Shown one piece after another: positions 21,416 to 31,246 of a DNA stretch of 64,000 bases. The first letter of the stretch is position 1; each line of letters starts with the position of its first letter. The stretch is from Acholoe squamosa (Eukaryota; Annelida; Polychaeta; Phyllodocida; Polynoidae): positions 22,418,854 through 22,482,853 of the forward strand of contig OX439036.1 of assembly GCA_949317995.1 (NCBI GenBank), given 5' to 3'. Both the position numbers and the translations under genes were made by a program. Below the pieces are notes generated by a model that did not search any database, was not told the DNA's origin, and was given only the letters and a program-made list of their open reading frames with translations.

Positions 21416-22155
21416 TCAAGCATCATGATGTAGTGGCTATAGCCCAACTTGGGCAGGATGCTGGACTAGATGTGAAAGCACGAGGCAGGGGCATAGGATA
21501 TAAGGGTAAATATTACCCATACCAGGCAACTGATGACCTCCCTCTTGAGCTGAGTTTGCCAAAAAAAATAGTGGTAATAGACAAATACGTGGGATATCAT
21601 GTGGAGTTAGTACCCCTATCCACAGTTGGAGGAACTTAGATGAAAATGAGCTGAAGGAGCTAAATATCCTTAAGTACAAGCAAAACCCAAAATTACGTAA
21701 TATTACTGAGCACTGGGTCGCGAAAATTGCTCGAATGTGTGGGCTGCCCACATTGGGGTACAGCAGCAGGACTGAACTCCGAATTTGTGAAAAATGGGAC
21801 CTACCAGGGCAAAAACAGAGGGGGGGGGTAGTACTGATGAAGGTGAGGAGAATCTTGAGGGAGAAGTACCAACTACCTCCTACGTCTACCCCACCCACAC
21901 CAGATCCAGCCCCACCCCCAACCACTAGAAGCAGCAACATTACCTGTATCAGTATCCAGCCCATTACATATAACCACTACAGTCACAGTGCCAACAGCGA
22001 CTACAGCAGCAACAACGTCACCCAGCGCAACAATAACAGTAACTCCCACAACAACAAAGCAGGTGATCACAATATGGGATCTACAAGAGGCATACTCATC
22101 ACCACACTCAAGGGCAACGACTACAACAACTATAGCTACCAGCACGCCAATTGTA
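21415..22155 (+). pseudogene. coding-like remnant, family not recognised
   Basis: On the plus strand 21415-21639 encodes a segment with AQLGQDAGLDVKARGRG and PKKIVVIDKYVGYHVELVPL. After a frame change at about 21630 it continues as ENELKELNILKYKQNP and CGLPTLGYSSRTELRICEKW, then a Pro/Thr-rich tail (about 21880-22130). The amino-acid texture looks protein-like, and the two halves read on after one shift, which suggests a decayed gene. I do not recognise the family. It could be a Gag or ORF1 of another transposon. It lies between the truncated Gag of the DIRS-like element and the left arm of the inverted repeat. Confidence 0.4.
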
Positions 22156-22575
22156 TTACAAACAAGGATGGTATAGGTTCCCTAGGATGTGTTACTGAAG
22201 GCATAGTCTATGGGAAGAGTGTAACAGGCCACCCCCTCTACCCCCCCCCCTTAAAAGTAGGCTGCCTTGTGTGTTCAGTGTTGATTACTATAGAGGATTA
22301 CATGGTTTATGCAGCTGTGGTACACATTTATCAGGTTGATACCAGATGGTAAGAAGGAACCAACTAAACCAAAAAAATCTGCTGAATCCAAAATCTATAG
22401 TCTGGATTCTTAGAAATCAATCTATTACCCATAAATAAGGTTTGATGATGAAAATATTTTGAAAATGTACAAAAATAATATTGGAATACTTTATAGATAC
22501 AACACATACACCAAAGTTCATAACCAATCTACATATCAAAATGTTTGCCTATCTCTCAATCTGGCAAGGACTGTA

Positions 22576-23454
22576 CACTGCAAAAATGGTGTTTAGATCC
22601 TAAACACAATTCTAAACATATTCTTGCAACGTTTTTGTAATCACATTAATGTCCTAAACATGTTTAGCCAAACAATATGCTTAGCTCAAGTGTTTAGAAA
22701 ACTAGGTGTTTAGGTTTAAACTTTGTGTTTAGATATCTATGAATTTTTGTGTTTAGATGTTTATGAATTTTTGTGTTTAGATGTCTAAATGCTTTGACGG
22801 AGAGTTAGGGTGTGCAGACATGTATACATTTTAAAAAAAGATGTCTTTTGTTTGTTTTCCCATTTACTTGGGGGGGGGGGTATTCACATATCAAAGTCAC
22901 ACCTATTTAAGTGTGCATGTATGTACACACTGCATCAGAATGAGAGACTTGAGAAAGTACAACAGCTTGGCAGGAAGGAAATTGCTTTGTCTATTCCAGA
23001 ATAACATGTAATAGGTGTAAGTCATTGAGCTAATTGATTATTTCATGCAAATGATGGTGGTGTAAGGTCAATCTAGTCAACTTTCCATTGCCCTTTCTCT
23101 TCTCATGACATTCAATGAATAGACACTATAACAAACATGGGGTTTGGGTACATTTGTCACAAAAATTGATTATAATTGTGTAAAGATAGTCCATTCAAAG
23201 GTAGTGCTGCTACCTGGTGTGGATTCAACATCCATGTATCTAAACATAATGATGTTTAAATCTAAACACCTACTATTCAACTGTTTAAACTCTAAACATC
23301 TAAACATGTTTAGCAAAAATGTTTATGTAGTTAGAATAAAAGTGTTCATTTCCTAAATGTGTAGTCGATGAGACATCTAACTGACCTATGTGTTTAGGTT
23401 TTAAACGTGTTTAGACCTAAACACGTTTAAAATCTAAACACCATTTTTGCAGTG
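22576..23454. mobile_element. 879-bp MITE with CACTGCAAAAATGGTG ends and TA duplication
   Basis: The ends CACTGCAAAAATGGTGTTTA and its complement are flanked by TA (22574-22575 and 23455-23456). The opposite arm of the surrounding inverted repeat lacks it and has comparable sequence across the joint. The interior has many copies of TGTTTAGA or its complement, concentrated near both ends, which may be transposase-binding repeats. There is no coding capacity. TA duplications fit the Tc1/mariner superfamily but others are possible. Confidence 0.9.
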
Positions 23455-23659
23455 TACCTGTGCATCGCTCTGCCTATCCAACATAGTGCCCATCCCTTAG
23501 TCTACCTATCACTCATACTGCCTATCTCTTGAATTCAAAGCACCTTGAGTTAAATAAGGCTATCCCCAAAAAGGCATAAAGGCTAAAGCTGACTCCTCAC
23601 TTTAACTAATGCTCTCTGTGCCTACTTCCCTTAGTCTACTTATCCTCAATCTGCCAATA

Positions 23660-24010
23660 ATTCAGTTTACGTATTTTGAAAATGTTAAAAAAAAAATTGC
23701 TATATGGGATCTAGACAAAAATCGTTTTTTACGTCAAACAAATGTTCATTTCAGCATCTTAAGTTTGTTTTAAACATAGATAAAACATGTGATCCAAAAA
23801 ATGGTTTTTAAACCTCTACATGTTTTTAATGTTAAAATAACGTTTTTATTTGGTTGCTAAGTTTACCAAATGCATTTTCAACATTGAAATAACGTTTCTT
23901 CATATTTTATAAAAATGTTCTGTTTTATTTCAGGTTAAAAAATGTTTTTTGACGTAAATAAACGTAACATAAAGATGTTTATACAAAACGTTTTTTTAGC
24001 ATTGAAATCA
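23660..24010. mobile_element. degenerate MITE-like AT-rich sequence
   Basis: Repeated words AACGTTTTTATTTGGTTG, AAATGTT and ACGTAAA, in both orientations, match the texture of the element at 56790-57075. I cannot find clean terminal repeats or a target duplication. This is likely an old, diverged relative. Confidence 0.45.
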
Positions 24011-24373
24011 CTATGTCAGGGTGCTTACTTTTACAGTATGACAATTTAAGTATAAAATACCTTAACTGTAGAAACGAATGGTAAAAACTATTTTTTATAT
24101 CATGTATCATACATACTGATCCTATGCTGATTTTTCTACAAGACTCTCTGGATTGAAAGAGGACATCTATACAAACATTTTGAAAAAAGAAAAATGAAAA
24201 AGTTGTGAATTTTTGAAAAATATTAATTTTCCCTTAACTATAAGACCCTATGAAAATTCAAATGGCATATATACATATCTCTAATGTATCTATAGTTGAA
24301 TGAACTGAAAAAAATATGTAGAGGTAAAGTGGTCCAGTTAGGATAAGAAATACCATTAAAATAGTATAACTGA

Positions 24374-27300
24374 GAGTCTGAAAAGATAGAGAGGGAGTTA
24401 ACAAACAGTCTGGGCAAATTGACTGCAGCCTTTGATGAGGGCCATGATGTAATTGATGAAATGGAAAGTGTTAAGAGAGACCTAAAAGATATTGAATTAA
24501 AGACAGCTAGAGCCATCATGTTTAGGTCAAAAGCGAATTGGTCCCAGGTAGGTGAACGACCAACCAAATACTTTTTGAATTTAGAAAAAAAAAATTTTAT
24601 GGACAAACTTATTACTCAACTGAAAGATCAAAATGGGCATATAGTCACTGAATGCAAAGATATCCTTAGCGTACAGAAGCAATTCTACAGAAATCTATAC
24701 TCAGATAGCTATAGAGAGTTAGATGATATTGATGACCGTTGTCCCTTCATAGATACAAACAACTTAGCTGTCTTGTCTGACAACCAGAGAGAGATGATAG
24801 GGAGACCCTTATCAAAGTCAGATTTTCTCAACAGTCTTAAATCCTTAAAGAATGGGAAGTGCCCAGGCACTGATGGGCTAAGTGCGGAGTTTTATAAGTT
24901 CTTCTGGACTGATATTGGGGATGATGTTAGTCAAAGTCTACTCTATGCCACGGAAACGGGCAGCTTGAGCCAAGAACAGAAACGTGGCATTATAACCCTT
25001 ATCCCTAAAAAGGAAAAAGATAGACTCCAGCTAGGAAACTGGAGGCCGATCAGCCTGCTGAATACAGACTATAAGATATACACCAAGGCCCTGGCAGAAA
25101 GGATAAAACCCCACCTTCCTTGTATTATAAGCTCAGATCAATCTGGATTTGTTAGGTCAAGGTATATAGGAACAAGTATTCGCACAGTTGAAGATATATT
25201 AGCATACACCACAAAGTTAAGTCGCCCGGGTATTCTGATGGCGGTTGATTTTGAAAAAGCATTTGATAAGATAAGGTGGGAGTTTATCTTTAAGGCACTT
25301 GAAAGGTTTGGATTTGGGGAAAAAATACATCTCATGGGTCAGGATATTATATAAAGACATTGTTGCCTGTGTCATAAATAATGGGTACACAAGTGACTGG
25401 TTTGAACTTGCATGCAGAACCAGACAGGGGTGCTGTCTCTCGCCTTTTTTGTTTGTTATTGCTGTAGAACTGTTAGCTCATAATGTACGCATGAATGTAG
25501 ATATTAAAGGTATAAGACTTGGTACTAGAGAAGTAAAGATATGTCAATATGCTGATGATACCACTTGTTTTATCGAATCAGCAGCAGCTCTACATCACCT
25601 GCTGGACTGTTTGAGAAGGTTTAGGAGGTACTCTGGTCTGAAGGTGAATAGATATAAGACACAATATCTTGCACTTGGTGGTATTGACACTAGTCACACC
25701 GGATTGGAGGGTCTTGCATGGAGCGAAAGATTGATTGTCCTGGGCATCTCTGTAGCACCGAATAGGACAGAAGCCCAAAATTACTCGTGGAACTTTGAAC
25801 CCCAGATACAGAAAATCACCAACATAAGTGATGATTGGAGGCACCGCAACATCTCACTCAAAGGTAAAACTATCATCATAAACAGCCTAATACTACCATG
25901 TGTGATGTTCCCGGCCTCAGTCACCACTACACCATCTAGAGCAATAGATGAAGTCAATAGAATTGTTGACAAATTCCTATGGGGCTCCAACAGGAACAAG
26001 GTAGCCAGGGCACGTGTTCAGGCACAGACTAAGCATGGTGGACTTGCAGTAGGCAATTTTAAAACGAAAATCATTGTATCTAACATAAACTGGGTCAAAA
26101 GGTTCTGTTGGGATACCACCATGGTTCCATGTGATTTTATTAAGTTATTTCTCCATGAAGTGTCTGACTTGAAACTGTTCATTCATACAAAATCAGATAT
26201 TAACATACCACGAGAAGCAAGCCCATTCTATTATCAGGTTCTCAAGGACTGGCATGAATTCCAAAATGTCTCACTAGTAAGAGAAACGGAGGTCCGTAAT
26301 GAAGTATTGTGGAAAAATAAGTTTATTACTATCAATAATACACCAATATTTTGGAAGTCGTGGAAGGAGGCTGGTATTGTCAGGGTTGAAGATTTACTGG
26401 ATAATGGAAGTTTTATGTCAGACACTCAAATTTCTCAAAGGTATGGTGTTCAGTGTAACTTTCTTCAGGCTCTACAAATCCGACAAAGTATACCAGGTAG
26501 CTGGAGAGCTAGCATATCCAGTGACGAAATTCAAAGGCCAAATGACTGTATTTGGGTCATTGATAATACCCCAGATGTAGTTAATCTCTTTTCAACATCA
26601 AGCAAGGAATTGTATTGGATAGTTCTATACCGTCACTCACAACAAATGCCAAGGAATGAAATGAAATGGGCAAAAGTCTTTCCTGAGGTCCAATTTACAA
26701 AGGTTCCATGCTATGACATATATATGTGTCCATACCAAGTGAGTAGGGAAACAAAGTTACAATCATTTCAATATAAGGTACTCCATAAAATACTAGCTTG
26801 TAACAAATACTTGTTCGATATACGTGCAAAGGAAAGCCCAGAATGTGTATATTGTGATGGTAAGACTGACACTCTTGATCACTTCCTTGTGAAATACCCC
26901 CCAGTAGCCTACTTCTGGAAGTCAGTCATACGATGGATAAACACTGTTGCTAAGATTGATACAGGGAATTTAGATGAGCATGAATTGATACTTGGATTAT
27001 GTAGAAAAATTCCAAATGGTGATATCATCAACAATGTAATGCTTAGAACCAGGTTTTACATTTATAGGCAGCGTTTGTATCACAAGTGCCATCTTGATCT
27101 GTTGCAATGGATAGGAGAGTTTAAACACTCTCTTCTCTCAGAACAATTTATATGCAGTCTGGAGAACAAGCAAAAGAGGTTTAGGAAATGGGAGGCTATT
27201 TTGGACTCAATGTAACCGCTATGCATACACCGAAAGAACCCTAGTATCTCACTCATAGCATACTTCCTAGATAGGGGAACGGAGCTGCAAAAACTGTATC

Positions 27301-27516
27301 GATGTAGAGATATATCAGTATCTAGTCTCTATCACTAGTCATATAGAACACATCTATTGTCATATTCACTATAATAATGCGCTATGTATTGTCCTGTGGT
27401 GTCCTGTGGTGTTTATATAACAAAATATCAAAAAATGTAGCGAAGACCTGTATAGCTATAGACATTTTTCTTTTTTAAATAAAAAATGAGCGCTGCTCTA
27501 TATAAAAAAAAAAAAA
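24374..27516 (+). mobile_element. 5'-truncated L1/Tx1-like LINE insertion
   Basis: The insertion is flanked by a 13-bp duplication ATAGTATAACTGA (24361-24373 and 27517-27529; adjoining A's could extend it). It ends in an A-rich tail of about 13 bases (27504-27516) after a 300-bp 3' UTR. It starts in the linker upstream of the RT, so the endonuclease and ORF1 are missing, as expected from incomplete reverse transcription. It lies in the spacer of the inverted repeat at 22157-28110. Confidence 0.93.
24419..27215 (+). pseudogene. L1-like ORF2 fragment: reverse transcriptase and C-terminal domain, one frameshift
   Basis: The first frame (24419-25354) has the linker motif GERPTKYFLNLEKKN, then LKNGKCPGTDGLSAEFYKFF, NWRPISLLNTDYKIYTKALA, DQSGFVRSRYIGTSIRTVED and LMAVDFEKAFDKIRWEFIF. 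A shift in the A-run near 25320 moves translation to the frame 25299-27215. That frame holds VINNGYTSDWFELACRTRQG, CCLSPFLFVIAVE and the catalytic QYADDTTCF. The C-terminal part (about 26820-26940) has CVYCDGKTDTLDHFLVKYPP, a cysteine/histidine motif common in L1/Tx1-type ORF2 proteins. In an intact copy this enzyme would reverse-transcribe the element RNA at the nicked target. Apart from the single shift, the long second frame suggests a fairly young copy. Confidence 0.92.
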
Positions 27517-27543
27517 ATAGTATAACTGATGAGTTTTGATTTC

Positions 27544-27562
27544 TGTCACCAGGTGGCTTCTG
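27544..27562 (+). promoter_or_regulatory. CTCF-like core motif
   Basis: TGTCACCAGGTGGCTTCTG contains the CACCAGGTGGC core seen in bilaterian CTCF sites. Motif match only; binding is not shown. Confidence 0.25.
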
Positions 27563-28110
27563 TGTACCGGGCAGCGTTTGTCTTTAAGCCTTTTGAGGGA
27601 AAACCTGATTAAACTCTTGATTTCACGAGAGAGGTTTTATGAGTGATAGGTAGACTAAGGGATAGGCAGTATGCGGGATAGGCAGAACCATGCACAGGCT
27701 GTAGTTGTCAGGTTGAGAGATAGGAAGACATCGAGATATGTAGATTGAGGTACTGACTGTGATTAGCATGTTGCATTTATAAAAAGTCCCAATAATATTC
27801 AATATTACTTTTGTACATTTTTTAAATATTCTCATCATCAAACCTCATTTTTAGGTACTTACTGTCAATTTGTGAGAATCAAGATCACAAATTTTGGATT
27901 TGGCAGGATTTTTTGATATAGGTTTTGTTTGCATTTAATATCAGTCTGATAAAGATTCAATGCATCTCCATAAACCCCCTTACCTTAGATAGGACTCAAT
28001 ACTGGACATAAAAGGAAGCCTACTTTTAAGGGGGGGGTAGAGGGGGGTGGTCTGTACTATATGACTCTATGAAGTAACACATCCTAGGGAACCTATACCA
28101 TCCTTGGTAC

Positions 28111-28400
28111 TAATGTCGAATAACTCCAAGCCCGAAAGGCCAAAAAGAAGCACGGATTCTAACAGACTTACAAGAATGATGAGTGAGGCAAATGAAAGCC
28201 CAGAGACTGTTAAATAGGTATTTATGCATATACCATATTGAATTCCTAAAGGTCATCTCTATATGTGTTAATGTAAGTTGAACATATATAGGCTTTGACA
28301 CATCATTGAGGATATGCTTAGACGTATAGGACAAATTAGGGTTCTCTTGTGTATTTATGATAGCCTATATAAGGTTTTCTACGAGTCATTATACTTAACA
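28111..28400. other. unannotated sequence
   Basis: No gene or repeat was recognised between the right arm of the inverted repeat and the following retroposed fragment. Confidence 0.4.
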
Positions 28401-29047
28401 ACCTATTTAGATTTTTGCCATATTGCAAAACTGGGCATTAAGGGTGGCAGATATGGTTCAATTGAAGGAAAACCCTCACATGACCACTGTACAAATAAGG
28501 GATGATAGCAACTGCATTGAACAGTATGTAAGACGTGATTGGCACTTATTATATTATGCATTTACTTTGGCATCCAATGAAGAATATGTGGACAGAAGAG
28601 ACATTCTAACTAGATTGCACGTAGGCAAGAGGTTAAATGTACCACGATCATCTATTGTAATTAAGAGTGCCATGTATAGAGTCATTAGTCGCTAGAATAA
28701 ACTAAAAACCAAATACACTGTCATAGAGAGTTTAGAGCATTTAAAAAAAAGGAAATTAAGAAAGGTTATCTAAACTGTTCTATGTAAAATAATTATACTG
28801 TTACAATGTTATCACTTCTCATCTCATCTCATCAATAGTAGGTTAACAATATTGTACACATAGGATAGATTCATAGCTCTTTGTGATATATCATATCAGA
28901 CAATTACAAGTTTCCTTTACTGGAATGTCTATATGTATATTGTGCAATGTAGGGGGCCTGGCGGAGGGACCCCAATGCGTGGACGTCAGGTACAAATACA
29001 CGTTACTATGTATCTGTATTTACCTAATAAAAACACTTAAAAAAAAA
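28400..29047 (+). mobile_element. 3' end of a retroposed transcript (5'-truncated retroelement)
   Basis: A 90-codon frame (28423-28695) encodes VRRDWHLLYYAFTLASNEEY and GKRLNVPRSSIVIKSAMYR, which looks like protein but matches no family I know. It is followed by a 3' UTR, an AATAAA signal at 29026-29031 and a run of A's at 29039-29047. The A-run adjoins the left edge of duplication unit A (TCTTAGGTAATTGATGC). At the corresponding place in unit B (40248) no such tail exists. This looks like reverse-transcribed mRNA or LINE RNA inserted at the edge of unit A. I could not find the matching 5' target duplication. Confidence 0.6.
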
Positions 29048-30882
29048 TCTTAGGTAATTGATGCATAAGTCATAAACCCTTATGCACAGCCATCCATACT
29101 GATGACAGTATCTATATAGTTTACCATTCTAAATCCACAGGCCCTAACTATGAAATGTCTGTAGGCTGATAGGATGGGCTGAATACTACTTGTTTTTAGA
29201 AGGCAGTTGGCATTCTGGCTGTTCGATGTTCCTGAGACATGTGAGCCCCTACGTCATTGCTTTATTAAGTAATTAGTGATTCATGATTGATCTAGATGGG
29301 ATATGGCTTTGTTTCATGTGAACATTCATGATATATGTCTGTGGTAAACCCCCATGTATAGAGCACAGGTAGGTCAGGAGTGCTCCTGCCATCTTGTGCT
29401 ACAAACCACAGCTTGACTGCTGAATCGGATGGAGGGTAGGCTCCTCAGGCTTATAGTATATAATGGCCAAATGATTAACATGAATATAGTCATCACTTAT
29501 TTCACATCATGTAGCATAAAGTATAATCTTAACACAATTTGATGGTCATCAGTATGAGGTCTCATTTGCCATGTTGGTACATATATGGTTTAATCTAAAA
29601 TGTCATACCCAACCTGCCTTGTATCAAACATACAAAAGTTTAGAAGCCATGATTCCAGTTGTTACATTTTAGGATCCCTTACAATAGTGATGAATACTGT
29701 CTGAATGTGTACTATGGTTTACCATATCAATTACAAAAGAAATACTCTGTAATGGGGGAATTGCAGGAATGGTATACCAAACTAAAGTTACATTCTCATA
29801 ATTCGATAAAAGAATTAGTCCTCTAATGGAAATATGAAGAGAATTTGAACAAGTATATATACAAAGCATGGGCTGTTCTGGTAGTGTACATATAGCATGG
29901 GCAATTCTGTTAGTGACCTACCAGAACAGACCTGAATGAGTAATGACCAAAGCATACACAGTACCATCGCCACTTGTTATATGCCCCATTCCCAATCTGC
30001 AAACAGATCTATATGTAAATGGGACCCATTCCAGAACTCATGTCCTGCTCGCCGTACTCAGTTCAGGCCAGAACATGCAGGGGTTAGGGGATCAATTGTA
30101 GGCATTTTATTGTAGAACTACCCGGTCTTGGGGGACAAGAATATTTTAACCTTATTTTCCAAGAAAAAACTTGTCAACTTGGTAGAACACTGCAAAGGAT
30201 GACTATGACTTGACATCTTCAAATTATGCTAGGGATCAGCAATGCTCTTGATAGATAGGTCTACATTAGCACTTGCTCCACTATGACAACTCTACCAAAT
30301 CCTATATCATAATGACATAATGGCCTGTTGTAAAGACTGGAAGATTCCAAATCAAATGGTGTCATCCCTTTCACACAGGGAACATTAATCTCATCTTGCA
30401 ATACTGACAGATCTGGAGGTTAAATCAAAAGGCTCTGCCATCGCTACCTGTTAGCGTAGGCACATCTCTTACCATCTCATAAGATCTAGTGTTACCACAC
30501 TAAATTAGCTATTGGCGTTAGGCCCGTCAGGAATAGCAAGTACTATGCAGTCCTTCACTATTGCTCTTCCAGTACTAACACCACCCATTATTTTATTCTG
30601 AGAAACGATAGTGGTTTCCCCTGAGTGCAAGAGCACCTGTGTGGGGGGAAATTCCTCATCACAAAACTGAATGCACCTGCTGAGAGTCCTTGAGGGCTCT
30701 TGAGTCTACTCATGCATCAAGGGCATACACAGAAAAAAAAATCCATGTTAGTTGATCTAACTTAACTTAGTTGAAACAGCCAAAAAATCTAATTAGTACA
30801 TATGACTTATGTGTGACTAACAATGTCTAGTTTATGTTAGTCACATTGACTACCCAAATCAGTTTATCATAGTGTTGCCTTT

Positions 30883-30902
30883 ACACACCAGGTGGCAGTG
30901 TG
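30883..30902 (+). promoter_or_regulatory. CTCF-like core motif
   Basis: ACACACCAGGTGGCAGTGTG contains CACCAGGTGGCAG, close to the CTCF core, inside the nested MITE. Motif match only. Confidence 0.3.
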
Positions 30903-31182
30903 GTTTGAAACAGGATTTTTCTGGTGGCTTAGTACCATCAATTGTTTGATAGATGTCAAAATAATGGTGATTTTCAGGCACTGTATACATTTGAGGCTTT
31001 CTTAATTCAATATAACACCAAGCTTGACAAAGTATATCAAATAGATTGATGATTTGTTAAATAAACTAGGTAGACAGGTAGTTACACTTTTTCTGTGGGA
31101 GTCTAGATAAGTAAAATATCCACAGATGTACCTCCTTCTTTGTGAGAAACCCAGAGTAACTTGACTGAGGGGTTCTAATGGA

Positions 31183-31246
31183 GTGAGTGAGTGAGTAATG
31201 GTTGTTTAACGCCAAGCCGACAGCTAAGGTCATATTCATGGCGGAT
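31183..31246 (+). repeat. SINE-like fragment with GTGAGTGAGT and TTTAACGCC
   Basis: GAGTGAGTGAGTAATGGTTG is followed by TTTAACGCCAAGC and ATATTCATGGCGG. This arrangement is like abundant short repeats I associate with mollusc and other lophotrochozoan genomes. The resemblance is from memory of the general pattern and is weak evidence for the host group. Confidence 0.35.

Larger units (their letters stand above)
22157..28110. repeat. inverted repeat with ~520-bp arms, interrupted by two later insertions
   Basis: The left arm (22157-22574 plus 23457-23590) is inverted relative to the right arm (27600-28110). Shared words are AAGGATGGTATAGGTTCCCT, CCTTAAAAGTAGGCT, GAGGTTTGATGATGA (one mismatch) and CCCTTAGTCTACCTATCAC. 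The left arm is split by an 879-bp MITE and the spacer holds a 3.1-kb L1-like insertion. Before those events the structure would have been about 1.9 kb. No target duplication was identified at the outer ends, so it may be a foldback transposon or an inverted duplication. Confidence 0.8.

Noticed and set aside
21735-22352. A 205-codon frame as a complete gene
   Set aside because: Only the first part looks protein-like. The rest is low-complexity Pro/Thr/Asn sequence running into the inverted-repeat arm, and the start is internal to a longer broken frame.
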